64,000 nt of DNA from CBDATA01 sp965215615 (lineage in GTDB: Bacteria > Acidobacteriota > Vicinamibacteria > Marinacidobacterales > Marinacidobacteraceae). Below are positions 43,183 to 52,337 of this stretch, in pieces (position 1 is the stretch's first letter; every line of letters starts with the position of its first letter). The notes beneath the pieces are model-generated. The model ran no database searches, was not told the DNA's origin, and worked only from the letters and a program-made list of their open reading frames with translations. The DNA is taken from contig OZ244068.1 of NCBI GenBank assembly GCA_965215615.1, positions 2,170,001 through 2,234,000 of the forward strand, written 5' to 3'. Position numbers and translations under genes: made by a program.

Positions 43183-44274
43183 ATGAAGGTGTTGCTGAAG
43201 ATGTTGCTTTCCGCGGTCGTCCTCCTGACCGCAACCACCGCCTCCGCGCAGCTCGAGATCGAGCGACGGGTCGCCGAGGTCTTCCGGATCGCGAACCCCT
43301 CGGTAGTGAACATCACCGCCCGCACCCAGGGATTCCACTGGTTTCAGGGTCCGGTCACCCAGGAAGGGACCGGCAGCGGCTTCGTCTATGACCGGAGCGG
43401 CCACATCGTCACCAACTTCCACGTGATCCACAACGCCGAGGAACTGCACGTCTCCTTTGCGAACGGCGAAATCCGCAGCGCGGAAATCGTGGGGGCGGAT
43501 CCCTCGAACGACCTCGCGGTCATCCGGGTGGACGGCGACCCCGGAGATCTGGAGCCGCTCGAAATGGGGGATTCCGGGAGCCTCGAAGTCGGGCGTTTCG
43601 TGGTCGCGGTCGGCCATCCGTTCGGGCTCGACCAGACCCTCACCACCGGGGTGGTGAGCGGGCTCGGCCGGGTCATGGACAGCCCGGATCAGGGCTTCAT
43701 CGGGGAGATCATCCAGACCGACGCGGCGATCAACCGCGGGAACTCGGGAGGCCCCCTGCTGAATCTCGAAGGCAGGGTCATCGGGGTGAACAGCGCCATC
43801 GTGAGCCCGAGCGGCGCGTCCGCCGGAGTCGGCTACGCGATTCCCGCCGCCACCGTGGAGCGGGTGGTCCCCGAACTCATCCGGAACGGCCGCTATCCGC
43901 ACCCGCATCTCGGTGTCAGCTTCGTCACGATCCCGAGGGCGCTGGCCCGGACCCTGAACCGCGCCGGGGTTCCCGCGCCGGAAAACGGCGGGCTGATGAT
44001 CCGGGCGCTGGTGCGCGGCGGCGCGGCGGAAAAAGCCGGGCTCAAGGCAGCCGACCGGGTCGGGAGGGTCCGCAATCTGCGGGTTCCCTACGGGGGTGAC
44101 TACGTGGTCTCGATCGACGGCATCGAGGTGGAAAGCGAGCGGGATCTGATGCTGCTGCTCGAAACCCGCTACCGGGTGGGCGACGAAGTGCAGATCGGGT
44201 ACTGGCGGGACAGCCAGGTTCTGAGCGCCTCCATCACGCTCATGGACCGGGACGCGATCCGCCGCCGCCGATAG
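43183..44274 (+). CDS. HtrA/DegP-family S1C serine protease with one PDZ domain
   Basis: This 363-aa protein has a signal peptide (LLKMLLSAVVLLTATTASA). The trypsin-like triad is intact: His in IVTNFHVIHN, Asp in DPSNDLAVIRV and Ser in RGNSGGPLLN. A single PDZ domain follows (from about 240, LGVSFVTIPRALARTL then ALVRGGAAEKAGLKAADRV), so it is closer to DegS/HhoA than DegP. Predicted role: periplasmic protein quality control. ATG at 43183 opens at the signal sequence. Confidence 0.92.
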   Translation: MKVLLKMLLSAVVLLTATTASAQLEIERRVAEVFRIANPSVVNITARTQGFHWFQGPVTQEGTGSGFVYDRSGHIVTNFHVIHNAEELHVSFANGEIRSAEIVGADPSNDLAVIRVDGDPGDLEPLEMGDSGSLEVGRFVVAVGHPFGLDQTLTTGVVSGLGRVMDSPDQGFIGEIIQTDAAINRGNSGGPLLNLEGRVIGVNSAIVSPSGASAGVGYAIPAATVERVVPELIRNGRYPHPHLGVSFVTIPRALARTLNRAGVPAPENGGLMIRALVRGGAAEKAGLKAADRVGRVRNLRVPYGGDYVVSIDGIEVESERDLMLLLETRYRVGDEVQIGYWRDSQVLSASITLMDRDAIRRRR

Positions 44275-44284
44275 ACTCGCGCAC

Positions 44285-45359
44285 ATGACGGCGCAAAGCC
44301 TTCTCGGCCCCTTCCGGCCCGGCGACGGCGGGATGCCGCCCCACTTCGCGGGACGGGAAACGGAACAGCAGTTTCTCGGCGCTCACCTCGCGGAACTCGA
44401 AGCGGGGAATCCTCCGGCGGCGAACATCCTCCTCTACGGCCCGCGAGGCAAACGGCAAGACGGTGCTGCTTGGCTGGCTGCGGGAGGAGGCGAAACAGCA
44501 CCCGAACATCGAGACGGTCGTGGTTCTGCCCTCGGGCGTTCCGGATCCGGAGCGGCTCACGCCGCCGGGTTTCTGGGGCCGTCTCGCCACGGTGTTCACC
44601 TGGGAATCGAGCACATCCGGTCGATCACCGCCGATCAGAGACATCCTCGCAGCAAGGGCGCGGAAGAGGCCGCTGCTGCTGGTGCTCGACGAAGCCCACA
44701 CCCTGGATCCCGAGGTCGGGCAGGCGCTCTTCACCGCGAGTCAGGAAGTCCGGCAGAACCTGCCCCTGCTCCTGGTTCTCGCCGGCACTCCGAACCTCGA
44801 GGCGCAGCTCGCGAAGATGCACGCCTCCTTCTGGAGCCGGTCCGAACAGCTCCGAATCGGGCGGCTCGACGAGGAAGCCACGGCGGAAGCGCTCCTTCGT
44901 CCGCTTGAAGCCGAGGAGATTTCGCTCCCCGCCCACCTGCTCGCGAAGATGGTGGAGGAGACCCACGGATATCCGTACTTCATCCAGTTGTTCGGACGGG
45001 CCGTCTGGCAGCGCGCCAAGGAGACCGAACTCACCGAAGCCACCTTCGGGGAGGCGTACCGGGACTTCGATATGACCCGGCGCGAGTACTACCTCACCCG
45101 GTACGAGGAGTTCGTCCGGGCGAGGCTCGTTCCGGTGGGGAAGGCGTTCCGCGAGCAGCCGACCCTCGACGATGCCCGCTTCGAAGCCGCGATCCGCGAC
45201 GGGCTCGGGCCGGATGTCTCGCACGAGGCCGAAGATCACGCCGCCGAAACCCTCCGCCACCTCGGCTACGTCTGGCGGCAACGGGCCAAGGCGGCGTGGG
45301 AGCCGGGAATCCCGAGCCTGATGGACTACGTCCGCGAATCCGCTCAGCCGAGCTCCTGA
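44285..45359 (+). pseudogene. AAA ATPase, frameshifted inside the Walker A motif
   Basis: The first part (44285 to about 44450) encodes MTAQSLLGPFRPGDGGMPPH, then FAGRETEQQFLGAHLAELEA and ILLYGPRG. The rest (from about 44453) is in the next frame: KTVLLGWLREEAKQH, then RPLLLVLDEAHTLDPEVGQA (Walker B), LLLVLAGTPNLEAQL (sensor 1) and GYPYFIQLFGRAVWQ. Deleting one A from the AAA run at 44450-44452 gives a single frame with a perfect P-loop GPRGNGKT. The intact gene would have about 357 codons. The break sits exactly in the nucleotide-binding motif. This may be a real lesion or a homopolymer error; a similar single-base excess is seen at 38241-38244. The family resembles ORC/MoxR-like ATP-binding proteins found beside toxin or stress loci. 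Confidence 0.85.
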
Positions 45360-47092
45360 GCCGCCGGGCGGAAGAGCACCGCCACCGCGACCCCCGAACC
45401 CGCCGCGACGAGAGCGGCTACCGCGATCCAGAGGCTCCCCCAGGAAAAGAGCGCGGCGGCGCTTCCGAAGAGAACCGCATAGACCATCAGGCAGGCGAGC
45501 GGCCAGGCCGCGAAGGCGCGGCGGTAGGAGGCGGGAGAAGCGCCGGTGCGGCGGTAGGAGGCGGCCCAGCCGGATGCCGGCGGCCGAATCTTCCGGGTGA
45601 AGGCATCGAGCGTCGCTTCCGGTTCGGGTCGGGTGAACAGGGTGACCCCGAGCCAGATGGCGGTGGTCGCCACCACCCCGATCAGCAGGCCGCGGACACC
45701 GCCGGGAGCGATTCCGAGAGCGGGCAACGCCACCGCGACACCGAGCGAAGCGGCCATCGCCGAAATCTCGCTCCAGGCGTTGATGCGCCACCAGAGCCAG
45801 CGGGCCAGAAAGAGCGGCCCGGTGCCGGCACCGATCTGGAGCAAGAGGCCGAAGCCGCCCCGCGCGGTATCCACCGTGAAAGTCAAAAGGCCAGCCGCCG
45901 CCATCAGCAGCACGGTCACGATGCGGGCCGCCGCCACCAGTTCGCGCCGCGAGGCGGAAGGCCGCAGGAAGCGCCGATAGACATCTTCCACCACATACGA
46001 GGCACCCCAGTTCAGATGGGTGTCCACCGTGGACATGTAGGCCCCGGCGAGCGAGGCGGCCGCGAGCCCGAGCAACCCGGGGGGAAGCAGCCGCAGCATC
46101 AGCGGATAGGCGAGATCGTCGCCCACGAGCGCCGGGTCGAGGCCGGGAAGCGCTGCCCGGAGCGCGTCGAGGTTCGGATAGACCGCAAGCGAAGCGAGCG
46201 CCACCAGAATCCACGGCCAGGGCCGGAGCGCGTAATGGGCCACGGTGAACCAGAGCGTTCCGGCGAAGGCATCGCGCTCACTCCGGGCAGCGAGCATCCG
46301 CTGGGCCACATAGCCGCCGCCGCCCGGCTCCGCGCCGGGGTACCAGACGCTCCACCACTGGATCGCCACCGGAACGAGGAACAGGAGCAGGAACGCTTCG
46401 CTTCCCGGAGGCGGCAAAAGCGCGAGACGGTCCCCGTAGAGGGTGGCGATTCCGTCGAGTCCGCCGACCGCCGGATGATCGAGCGCCCAGGCCGCCGCCA
46501 GGATGGCACCCGCCATCGAGACCACGAACTGGAGGAGATCGGTGATCACCACTCCCCAGAACCCGGAGACGACCGCGTACGTCGCAGCGAGCGCTCCGGC
46601 GATCAGGATCCCGGTCCCCTTGTCGAGGCCGAAGAGGACACCGCCGATCTTGGCACCGGCGAGCGTCACGGTAGCGATGACCACGCAGTTGAAGAACACC
46701 CCGAGATAGACCGCCCGGAAAGCGCGCAGGAAGGCCGCCGGCCGCCCGGCGTAGCGGATCTCGTAGAAGCCGAGATCGGTCATCAGTCCGCTCCGCCGCC
46801 ACAGAGGAGCAAACACGAAGACGGTGAGCATCCCGGTGATGCAAAAGGCCCACCAGGTCCAGTTGGCGGCGACCCCGTTCTGACGCACCAGCTCGGCCAC
46901 CAAGTTGGGGGTGTCGGTGGAGAAGGTGGTCGCCACCATGGAGGTTCCGAGGATCCACCAGGGAAGCCGCCTGCCGGCGAGGAAGAAGGAAACGCTGTCC
47001 TTGCCGGCGGCGCGGGCGGCGGCGAGGCCGATTCCGAGCGCGAGGAGCAGGTAGCCGGAGAAGATGATCCAATCCAGCGGAGCGAACGCCAT
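45344..47092 (-). CDS. Sodium:solute symporter family protein
   Basis: This 582-aa membrane protein of the SSS family is predicted to have 13-14 helices. It has the conserved TM1 region (WIIFSGYLLLALGIGLAAA), the SFFLAGRRLPWWILGTSMVATTFS segment with Na+-site Ser/Thr residues (about residues 34-57), and SLAGAYMSTVDTHLNWGASY (about 349-368), typical of SGLT/NIS-like members. The substrate is unknown. The 3' end overlaps the frameshifted ATPase gene by 16 bp. Confidence 0.9.
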   Translation of the reverse strand: MAFAPLDWIIFSGYLLLALGIGLAAARAAGKDSVSFFLAGRRLPWWILGTSMVATTFSTDTPNLVAELVRQNGVAANWTWWAFCITGMLTVFVFAPLWRRSGLMTDLGFYEIRYAGRPAAFLRAFRAVYLGVFFNCVVIATVTLAGAKIGGVLFGLDKGTGILIAGALAATYAVVSGFWGVVITDLLQFVVSMAGAILAAAWALDHPAVGGLDGIATLYGDRLALLPPPGSEAFLLLFLVPVAIQWWSVWYPGAEPGGGGYVAQRMLAARSERDAFAGTLWFTVAHYALRPWPWILVALASLAVYPNLDALRAALPGLDPALVGDDLAYPLMLRLLPPGLLGLAAASLAGAYMSTVDTHLNWGASYVVEDVYRRFLRPSASRRELVAAARIVTVLLMAAAGLLTFTVDTARGGFGLLLQIGAGTGPLFLARWLWWRINAWSEISAMAASLGVAVALPALGIAPGGVRGLLIGVVATTAIWLGVTLFTRPEPEATLDAFTRKIRPPASGWAASYRRTGASPASYRRAFAAWPLACLMVYAVLFGSAAALFSWGSLWIAVAALVAAGSGVAVAVLFRPAAQELG

Positions 47093-47109
47093 GCGCCGGA
47101 GTCTAATTC

Positions 47110-47192
47110 GCAGTCGGTGGGGGAACTGGCGTGAGCGCCGGGAAGGGAGAGGCGCCCGGCGAATACCGCGTCAGTCTGTCCACAGCCTCCTA
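47110..47192. mobile_element. Internally deleted copy of the 19.2-kb inverted-repeat element
   Basis: This 83-bp segment matches the element at 19211-19395 in inverted orientation with its middle removed. The left part (47125-47160) resembles its right end: AACTGGCGTGAGCGCCGGGA and later GAGGCGCCCGGC, against AACTGGCGTGAGCACCGAGA and GAGGCGCCCGGC. The right part (GAATACCGCGTCAGTCTGTC then CACAGCCTCCTA) matches the other end (GAATGCCGCGTTAGTTTTTC then CACAGCCTGCTA). About 100 bp of interior is missing between them. It lies 11 bp before the GTG start of the next gene. Confidence 0.75.
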
Positions 47193-47203
47193 AACTGACC
47201 GCC

Positions 47204-48046
47204 GTGCCCCTCCTGCTTCTCGTCGCGTTGCTCGGCGCTTCCCCGGGAGAAGAGTGGGTCCGGATCGGCGAGCAGCGGGATGCCGAGGCGCTGCTCGAGC
47301 GGGTTCTCGAACGCCGGGCCGAAGTCCGCCCTCTCGAGGGCGAACTCGCTTTCGATCAGCTCATCACCACCGAACGGCTCGACGACGAGGAGGAAGTGAC
47401 CGCCTCCGTCAACCAGCTCTACCGGTACGAGCCGGTCGCCGGCCGCCACCTGTGGAAACTGCTCGAACACGACGGCGAGCCGATCTCCGGCAGGCGGCTG
47501 CGGCGCGAGGAGCGACGCTACCGCCAGGCGATCACCGCGGCCCACGAGGAGGCGGAAGAAGACCGGCAGGCCGCCGAAACGAACGACCCGGATCACGAGG
47601 TGGCCCCCAAGAACGGGATGGACCTTTTTTACAAGATCATCGCGGACGCGCTCGAAGAGCGGATGTTTCAAGGCGAGCTGTACCAGGGGCCGCATCTTGG
47701 CGGGCACGAGATCCAGATCGTGCGGTTTCGTCCCGACCCCGCCTACCGAAAGGCACCGAACCGGATGATGGGGGTCGTCTCGAAGTGCGAAGGCGAGCTC
47801 TGGGTGGATGTCGGGAACCTGCAGGTAGCCCGGATGGAGGCCACCCTCACGAGGAACGTGGGCTTCATCGCCGGGCTCTTCGGACGGCTCTACGAAGGAA
47901 CCCGGGCGACCGTCGAGAGCGAATTCGGGGGCGAGATCTGGCTGCCCACCCGGGTCACCATGACCGTGAACGCCCGGATGTACTTCTTCCGGCGCATCCG
48001 TCAGCGGGTCCACTACGACTTTCTCGACTTCGAGCCGGCGCGATGA
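47204..48046 (+). CDS. Exported protein of unknown function
   Basis: This 280-aa protein has a short hydrophobic N-terminus (PLLLLVALLGASPG) and then a charged body. The C-terminal half has alternating strand-like patterns (QIVRFRPDPAYRKAPNRMMG, VESEFGGEIWLPTRVTMTVN), as in outer-membrane lipoprotein-carrier-like or DUF-type beta folds. I do not recognise a named family. The start is GTG at 47204. Its stop overlaps the cofE start by 4 bp, so it heads a four-gene run with F420 genes. An inverted-repeat element abuts its upstream side and may supply or disrupt its promoter. Confidence 0.75.
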   Translation: MPLLLLVALLGASPGEEWVRIGEQRDAEALLERVLERRAEVRPLEGELAFDQLITTERLDDEEEVTASVNQLYRYEPVAGRHLWKLLEHDGEPISGRRLRREERRYRQAITAAHEEAEEDRQAAETNDPDHEVAPKNGMDLFYKIIADALEERMFQGELYQGPHLGGHEIQIVRFRPDPAYRKAPNRMMGVVSKCEGELWVDVGNLQVARMEATLTRNVGFIAGLFGRLYEGTRATVESEFGGEIWLPTRVTMTVNARMYFFRRIRQRVHYDFLDFEPAR

Positions 48047-48780
48047 CCTTCTTCACCCTCGGCGGACTCCCCGAGGTGATGCCTGGCGACGATCTCGCGG
48101 CGCTGATCCTCGACGATCTCGCCCGCGACGGCAGACACCTCGCGGACGACGACGTAGTGGTGGTCTGCCAGAAGGTGGTCTCGAAGGCGGAGGGCCGCCT
48201 CGTGCTCCTCGACCGGGTCGAGCCGGGCCCCGAAGCGCTTTCCGCCGCCGACCCCGACGAAGATCCCCGCGAAGTCGAGGTGGTTTTCGCGGAGTCGCGA
48301 CAGATGGTACGGGTCCGGGGGTCGGTGCGGATCGCTGAAACGAGGCACGGTTTCGTCTGCGCGAATGCCGGAGTGGACCGCTCGAACGCTCCTCCGGGAA
48401 CGCTCTGCCTGCTTCCCGAGGATCCGGATGCCTCAGCCCGCCGCCTCCGGGAGCGGTTTCGCGAAGCCGGTGCCCGGGTCGGCGTGGTGATTACCGACAC
48501 CTGGGGCCGGCCGTTTCGGCTCGGGGCGGTGAACACCGCGATCGGCGTGGCCGGGATTCCGGCCCTCGTGGACTACCGCGGGCAGCTCGACGCGGCGGGC
48601 CGGATGCTTCGTTCCACCACCGTCGCGTTCGCCGACGAGATCGCGGCGGCGACGGGCCTGCTGATGGGCAAGCTCCGCCGGGCCCCGGTGGTGGTGGCGC
48701 GGGGTTGCCCGCTGCCCGACGCGCCCGGGGGAACCGGCCGGTCGCTCCTTCGTGACCCCGGGGAGGATCTCTTCCGGTGA
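48043..48780 (+). CDS. cofE: Coenzyme F420-0:L-glutamate ligase
   Basis: This 245-aa enzyme adds the gamma-glutamyl tail to F420-0 with GTP. Family segments are LADDDVVVVCQKVVSKAEGR (about residues 35-54), ETRHGFVCANAGVDRSNAP (about 100-118), GVVITDTWGRPFRLGAVNTAIGVAGI (about 147-172) and LVDYRGQLDAAGR. These match CofE/FbiB N-terminal domains. It lacks the C-terminal nitroreductase-like domain of actinobacterial FbiB. The start overlaps the previous stop, and its own stop overlaps the reductase start (GTGA). Confidence 0.93.
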   Translation: MTFFTLGGLPEVMPGDDLAALILDDLARDGRHLADDDVVVVCQKVVSKAEGRLVLLDRVEPGPEALSAADPDEDPREVEVVFAESRQMVRVRGSVRIAETRHGFVCANAGVDRSNAPPGTLCLLPEDPDASARRLRERFREAGARVGVVITDTWGRPFRLGAVNTAIGVAGIPALVDYRGQLDAAGRMLRSTTVAFADEIAAATGLLMGKLRRAPVVVARGCPLPDAPGGTGRSLLRDPGEDLFR

Positions 48781-49385
48781 CGACGGCGATCCTCGGCGGG
48801 ACGGGCCCGTTCGGACGGGCGCTCGCGCTCCGGCTCGCCGGCAACCGGATCCCGGTGATGATCGGCTCGCGCGACCCGGAACGCGCCCGAAAGGCCGCCC
48901 TCGATCTCGGGGTTGCGGGGGCTTCCAACCGAGAGGCAGCCGCCGGCGGGAATCCGGTCTATCTCACCGTCCCGTTCGCCGGACAGGAGGGCCTGCTCGC
49001 CGAAGTCGGCGAATACCTCGCCGGCAAGCTCGTGATCTGTTGCGGGGTCATCTGGCCACCGGGATCGCAGCCGCTGACCTCGGCGGCCGAAGAAGCAGCG
49101 CGGTTGCTTCCGGAGTCGCGGGTCGCCGCCGCCTTCCAGACGGTCGCCGCCGGGGAACTCGCGGGCGGCGGAACCTCGGCAGACGCGCTCGTCTTCGCGG
49201 ATCGGGATTCCGACCGCCGGGAAGCGGCCGAAGCGGCGGCCCTCACCGGGCTCCGCGCCCTTCCCGCCGGGCCGCTCCGCCTCGCCCGCGCCGCCGAAGC
49301 CTCGCTCGGCATCCTCATCGGGCTGAACCGGTCGGGGATCGCCCGCCACGCCGGAATCCGGATCACCGGAATCACCCAGGATTGA
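48777..49385 (+). CDS. npdG: F420-dependent NADP reductase-like protein
   Basis: This 202-aa protein has the N-terminal NADP-binding ILGGTGPFGRALALRLAG, then GSRDPERARK, in the style of F420H2:NADP oxidoreductase (Fno/NpdG). The sequence VYLTVPFAGQEGLLAEV and the conserved AFQTVAAGELAGGG support that family. It would exchange hydride between NADPH and F420. The GTG start overlaps the cofE stop, linking reduction and biosynthesis of the cofactor in one transcript. Confidence 0.85.
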   Translation: MTTAILGGTGPFGRALALRLAGNRIPVMIGSRDPERARKAALDLGVAGASNREAAAGGNPVYLTVPFAGQEGLLAEVGEYLAGKLVICCGVIWPPGSQPLTSAAEEAARLLPESRVAAAFQTVAAGELAGGGTSADALVFADRDSDRREAAEAAALTGLRALPAGPLRLARAAEASLGILIGLNRSGIARHAGIRITGITQD

Positions 49386-49387
49386 CC

Positions 49388-50356
49388 GTGCGCGGACGGC
49401 TGCTCAGGTTCCTCCCCTTCGTCACCACCGCGCTCATCCTCTTCTTCATCTTCCGGCGGATTCCTCCCGAGCGGCTGATCGGGGCTTTCGCGGATGCCGA
49501 TCCGGCCCGCTTCCTCCTCGGGCTGCTCCCGGTCTCGGTCGCCTACGTGGCGCTCGACACCGGCCTCCTCGCCTTCGTGCTGCGCCGCTTCCACCCGCCC
49601 GGACTCGGGATCGGAGAGGCTTTCCGGATGCGCGCGGTGGACTACCTGCTGACGCTCTGGAACAACCGGATCTCCCAGGCCGGGATGGTGGGCTGGCTCG
49701 GAAGGCGACTGAAGGTGGCTCCGGACCGGGACGGCTCGTATCTCGAATGCGCCGGCACCATCCTGTTCCTCGACCTGTGCCAGCGATCCCATCTGCTCCT
49801 GTGGGGAGGCACCGGTGCCCTGATGCTCGCCGGGGAAGCGCCGCGGCAGGTGCCGGTGGCGGCCGGAACGATGCTCGCCGGCATCACGCTCCTCATTCTC
49901 TTCCTGCGTGGACGGCTGCGGCGCGTCGGCCTCGGACCGCCCCGCTGGCGGCTCCTTCAGACGCTCCGGGCCGCCGGCTTCCGGGATTACGGCTTCGTCC
50001 TGCTCTGGAAAGCGCCGCTCATCCTGATCGCGGCAGCCGGACACCAGATCGCCCTCGGCGCTTTCTCGGTCCCGATTTCCTTCGGGAGCCTGCTCGCGAC
50101 CCTGCCGATCATCTTCCTCGCCGGGGCGCTCCCGATCAGCATCGCCCGGATCGGAACCGCGCAGGCCGCCTGGCTCTTCTTCCACGGCGAAACGGCGCGC
50201 TCCTCCGCCGGAGGGGAAGCCGGACTCCTCGCCTACAGCCTCGCCGCCCACCTCACCTTCCTGATCCTGAACGCGGTGATGACCGCTCCCGCCCTCCCCG
50301 CCGCCTGGGGTTCGCTGCGACTCGGCGAGCGGGTAGCCGCAAGGCCAGAAAGCTGA
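49388..50356 (+). CDS. Lysylphosphatidylglycerol-synthase-TM-like membrane protein
   Basis: This 322-aa protein has about eight hydrophobic segments with a pattern like the flippase domain of lysyl-PG synthases (UPF0104): FLPFVTTALILFFIFRRIPP at the start and ISIARIGTAQAAWLFF in the distal half, the usual SxxxxG-xxxAA motif. Function is not established; members often move lipids or glycolipids. GTG at 49388 or TTG at 49382 (the latter overlapping the reductase stop) could start it. Confidence 0.75.
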   Translation: MRGRLLRFLPFVTTALILFFIFRRIPPERLIGAFADADPARFLLGLLPVSVAYVALDTGLLAFVLRRFHPPGLGIGEAFRMRAVDYLLTLWNNRISQAGMVGWLGRRLKVAPDRDGSYLECAGTILFLDLCQRSHLLLWGGTGALMLAGEAPRQVPVAAGTMLAGITLLILFLRGRLRRVGLGPPRWRLLQTLRAAGFRDYGFVLLWKAPLILIAAAGHQIALGAFSVPISFGSLLATLPIIFLAGALPISIARIGTAQAAWLFFHGETARSSAGGEAGLLAYSLAAHLTFLILNAVMTAPALPAAWGSLRLGERVAARPES

Positions 50357-50482
50357 GGCGTTTGCGATGGACCGGTACCGATGATGCGATTCGGAGTACG
50401 ATCATCAAGTGACCGGCTGCCAGTGATTCTGCCTCTTACTCGTTCTGTATCCCGGCCTTCGGTTGACGGCACACTTCGCAGG

Positions 50483-50497
50483 TGACACTCGGTGTCA
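50483..50497. promoter_or_regulatory. Short inverted repeat upstream of the methylase, possible operator
   Basis: TGACAC TCG GTGTCA is a 6-bp perfect inverted repeat around a 3-base centre, about 50 bp upstream of the methylase start. Controller proteins of restriction-modification systems often bind such sites, but no controller gene was seen. The function is speculative. Confidence 0.3.
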
Positions 50498-50549
50498 TCC
50501 CAAAAGGTGATCCTTTCGCTCCTCTCTGACCATCCTCCTCGGAGCCGCC

Positions 50550-51458
50550 GTGCCTCCACGCGCTGAACGACATCGCCCCCTTCTCTCCACACAGCCAGCA
50601 CCGATGGCCAACCCCAGTGGCACCGGACGGCGCATCGCAAATCGGTCATCGTTTCGACGTTCACGACGCCGCATCGCCTTCGGATGGTACGGCGGGAAAT
50701 TCAGCCACCTGGATTTCATCCTGCCTCACATTCCTCGTGACGCGGATCACTTCTGCGACGTGTACGGTGGTTCCGCCGCTGTACTCATCAATCTTGATCC
50801 CTTTCCGGCAGAAACATACAACGACCTCGACTCCGAGTTGGTGAACTTCTTCCAGGCGATTCGGGACAACGGCGAGGAACTCATCAAGGCCATCTCCCTC
50901 ACGCCTTTCTCACGCGAGGAGCTTCTCCGCGCCTGCGAACCCGTAAACGACGCATCAACCGTAGAGCGCGCACGGCGATTTTTCGTACGCGCACGACAGA
51001 CCCGAACCGGTCTTGCGCAAACAAGCAGCGGCGGACGGTGGGCGCATTGCGTCCTCACATCACGGGCCGGTATGGCGGGTGCCGTGTCCCGATGGCTCGG
51101 TTCGATCGAGGGGCTTCCAGAGATCGTGCAGCGCCTCCAGCGGGTTCAGATCGAAAATGCTCCAGCCCTTGATGTCATCAGGCGATACGACACGGAGCGA
51201 ACGGTGTTCTATCTGGATCCGCCCTACGTGCACGAGGCGCGCGGTGACTCATCCGCCTATGCACATGAGATGACAGATGAGCAGCACCGGGAAATGGCAT
51301 CCGTTATCAAAGGCATACGAGGCCGTGCCGTGCTTTCTGGCTATCGCACGGCTCTCTACGACGAAATCTTCTCAGAATGGCGGCGAGTAGATGGTGACAC
51401 CCGCTTGTGTCAATCGGTGCGGAAACCCAGACAGGAATGTCTCTGGATGAATTTTTGA
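50550..51458 (+). CDS. D12-class DNA adenine methyltransferase
   Basis: This 302-aa N6-adenine methyltransferase carries the Dam-type motif I FGWYGGKFSHLDFILPHIP (about residues 45-63), YGGSAAVLIN, and catalytic motif IV FYLDPPYVHEAR (about 219-230). GTG at 50550 has GGAG five bases upstream; ATG at 50604 is an alternative. Codon and base composition (roughly half GC in a sampled line, against about two thirds in neighbours) marks it as foreign. It overlaps the start of the endonuclease remnant region and pairs with it in a restriction-modification island. Confidence 0.9.
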   Translation: MPPRAERHRPLLSTQPAPMANPSGTGRRIANRSSFRRSRRRIAFGWYGGKFSHLDFILPHIPRDADHFCDVYGGSAAVLINLDPFPAETYNDLDSELVNFFQAIRDNGEELIKAISLTPFSREELLRACEPVNDASTVERARRFFVRARQTRTGLAQTSSGGRWAHCVLTSRAGMAGAVSRWLGSIEGLPEIVQRLQRVQIENAPALDVIRRYDTERTVFYLDPPYVHEARGDSSAYAHEMTDEQHREMASVIKGIRGRAVLSGYRTALYDEIFSEWRRVDGDTRLCQSVRKPRQECLWMNF

Positions 51459-51469
51459 TATCCAAGACA

Positions 51470-52275
51470 ATGACAAACGAGGAAGCTCGGGCATGGCTTG
51501 ATCAGGAGTGGAGCCGCATCCTGGGCGAGGGGAATTCAGCATCGGCCGACACTACAGAAATCGATCGCTTTACCAATTCAACGACGGTATCCATCCGATA
51601 CGCCGTCGTTACCCAAATCCTGGGGAAGATTGCCGACAATTCCCGAAACATCCTGTCCTTGCAAAAGGGATCGGCGCAGGATGGTTCCTGTTATGGTTCT
51701 TGGGATGCACGCAGTTTCGCCAAATCTGTAGTGGTTCCCTGGGTTGCCGACAATCAGGATGTACTCGGCAACAGCCAGGAACCGTATGCGAGCAAACCGC
51801 TGCGACGACCTCGGCTCTCCGTGGATATGCCGGATGAGTGGAAGCGCAAGGAATCAACGAAGCGGACGCGGTCGCCGGAGCTCCGGGAGACATCCTCTGC
51901 TTCGATGACAAGAACGAAGAGCTTGTATTGGTAGTCGAAGTCAAGGACCATGCGATCACTCTCGCAGAGCTTCGGGCATCGACATCCAAGGCCCGGCAAT
52001 CCACAAACCCCATCAGGCAACTCTTGCTCGCAGCGCCCGGGATACGCAAGGCAGATCAGGACGCAATCGGGTCGAAGCTCCACGAAGCATGGGCATCGGG
52101 ATTGAACGTGAGCCAGGTCGAGATTCTCGCCTTGCTGAAACACTGCCTCGTCCTCCTGGACGAAACCTGGCGAATTCGCCTCTTGCGGGAAATCGGTGCC
52201 GAGTTGGATACCAAAGCGCAGCATCAACACCGTCAAATGTGGCACGAACTGCTGTCACAACTCACGGAGACATAG
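51470..52275 (+). pseudogene. Restriction endonuclease (SacI-family-like), split by a frame break
   Basis: The first half (51470 to about 51837) reads MTNEEARAWLDQEWSRILGE, SIRYAVVTQILGKIADNSRN, SWDARSFAKSVVVPWVADNQ and VLGNSQEPYASKPLRRPRLS. The second half (from GTG at 51838) is in another frame: ADAVAGAPGDILCFDDKNEE, LVLVVEVKDHAITLAELRAS, LLLAAPGIRKADQDAIG and LNVSQVEILALLKHCLVLLD. The D-(x)n-E-V-K motif (ILCFDDKNEELVLVVEVKD) is a PD-(D/E)XK-like core. The halves look like parts of a SacI-type family protein, and the total (about 268 codons) is shorter than such proteins usually are. A frameshifting deletion in the middle is therefore likely. It follows the methylase gene by 11 bp. Confidence 0.7.
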
Positions 52276-52337
52276 CCTTCGGAGAACTACCCGCGTGCAA
52301 TTGCCATGCGGGAGCACGATTCGGCTGACGCGTCGCG

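Noticed and set aside
44285..45359. Programmed frameshift in the ATPase gene
   Set aside because: The site GGCAAACGGC is not a canonical slippery heptamer and no stimulatory hairpin or Shine-Dalgarno-like stimulator was recognised; an accidental indel is simpler.
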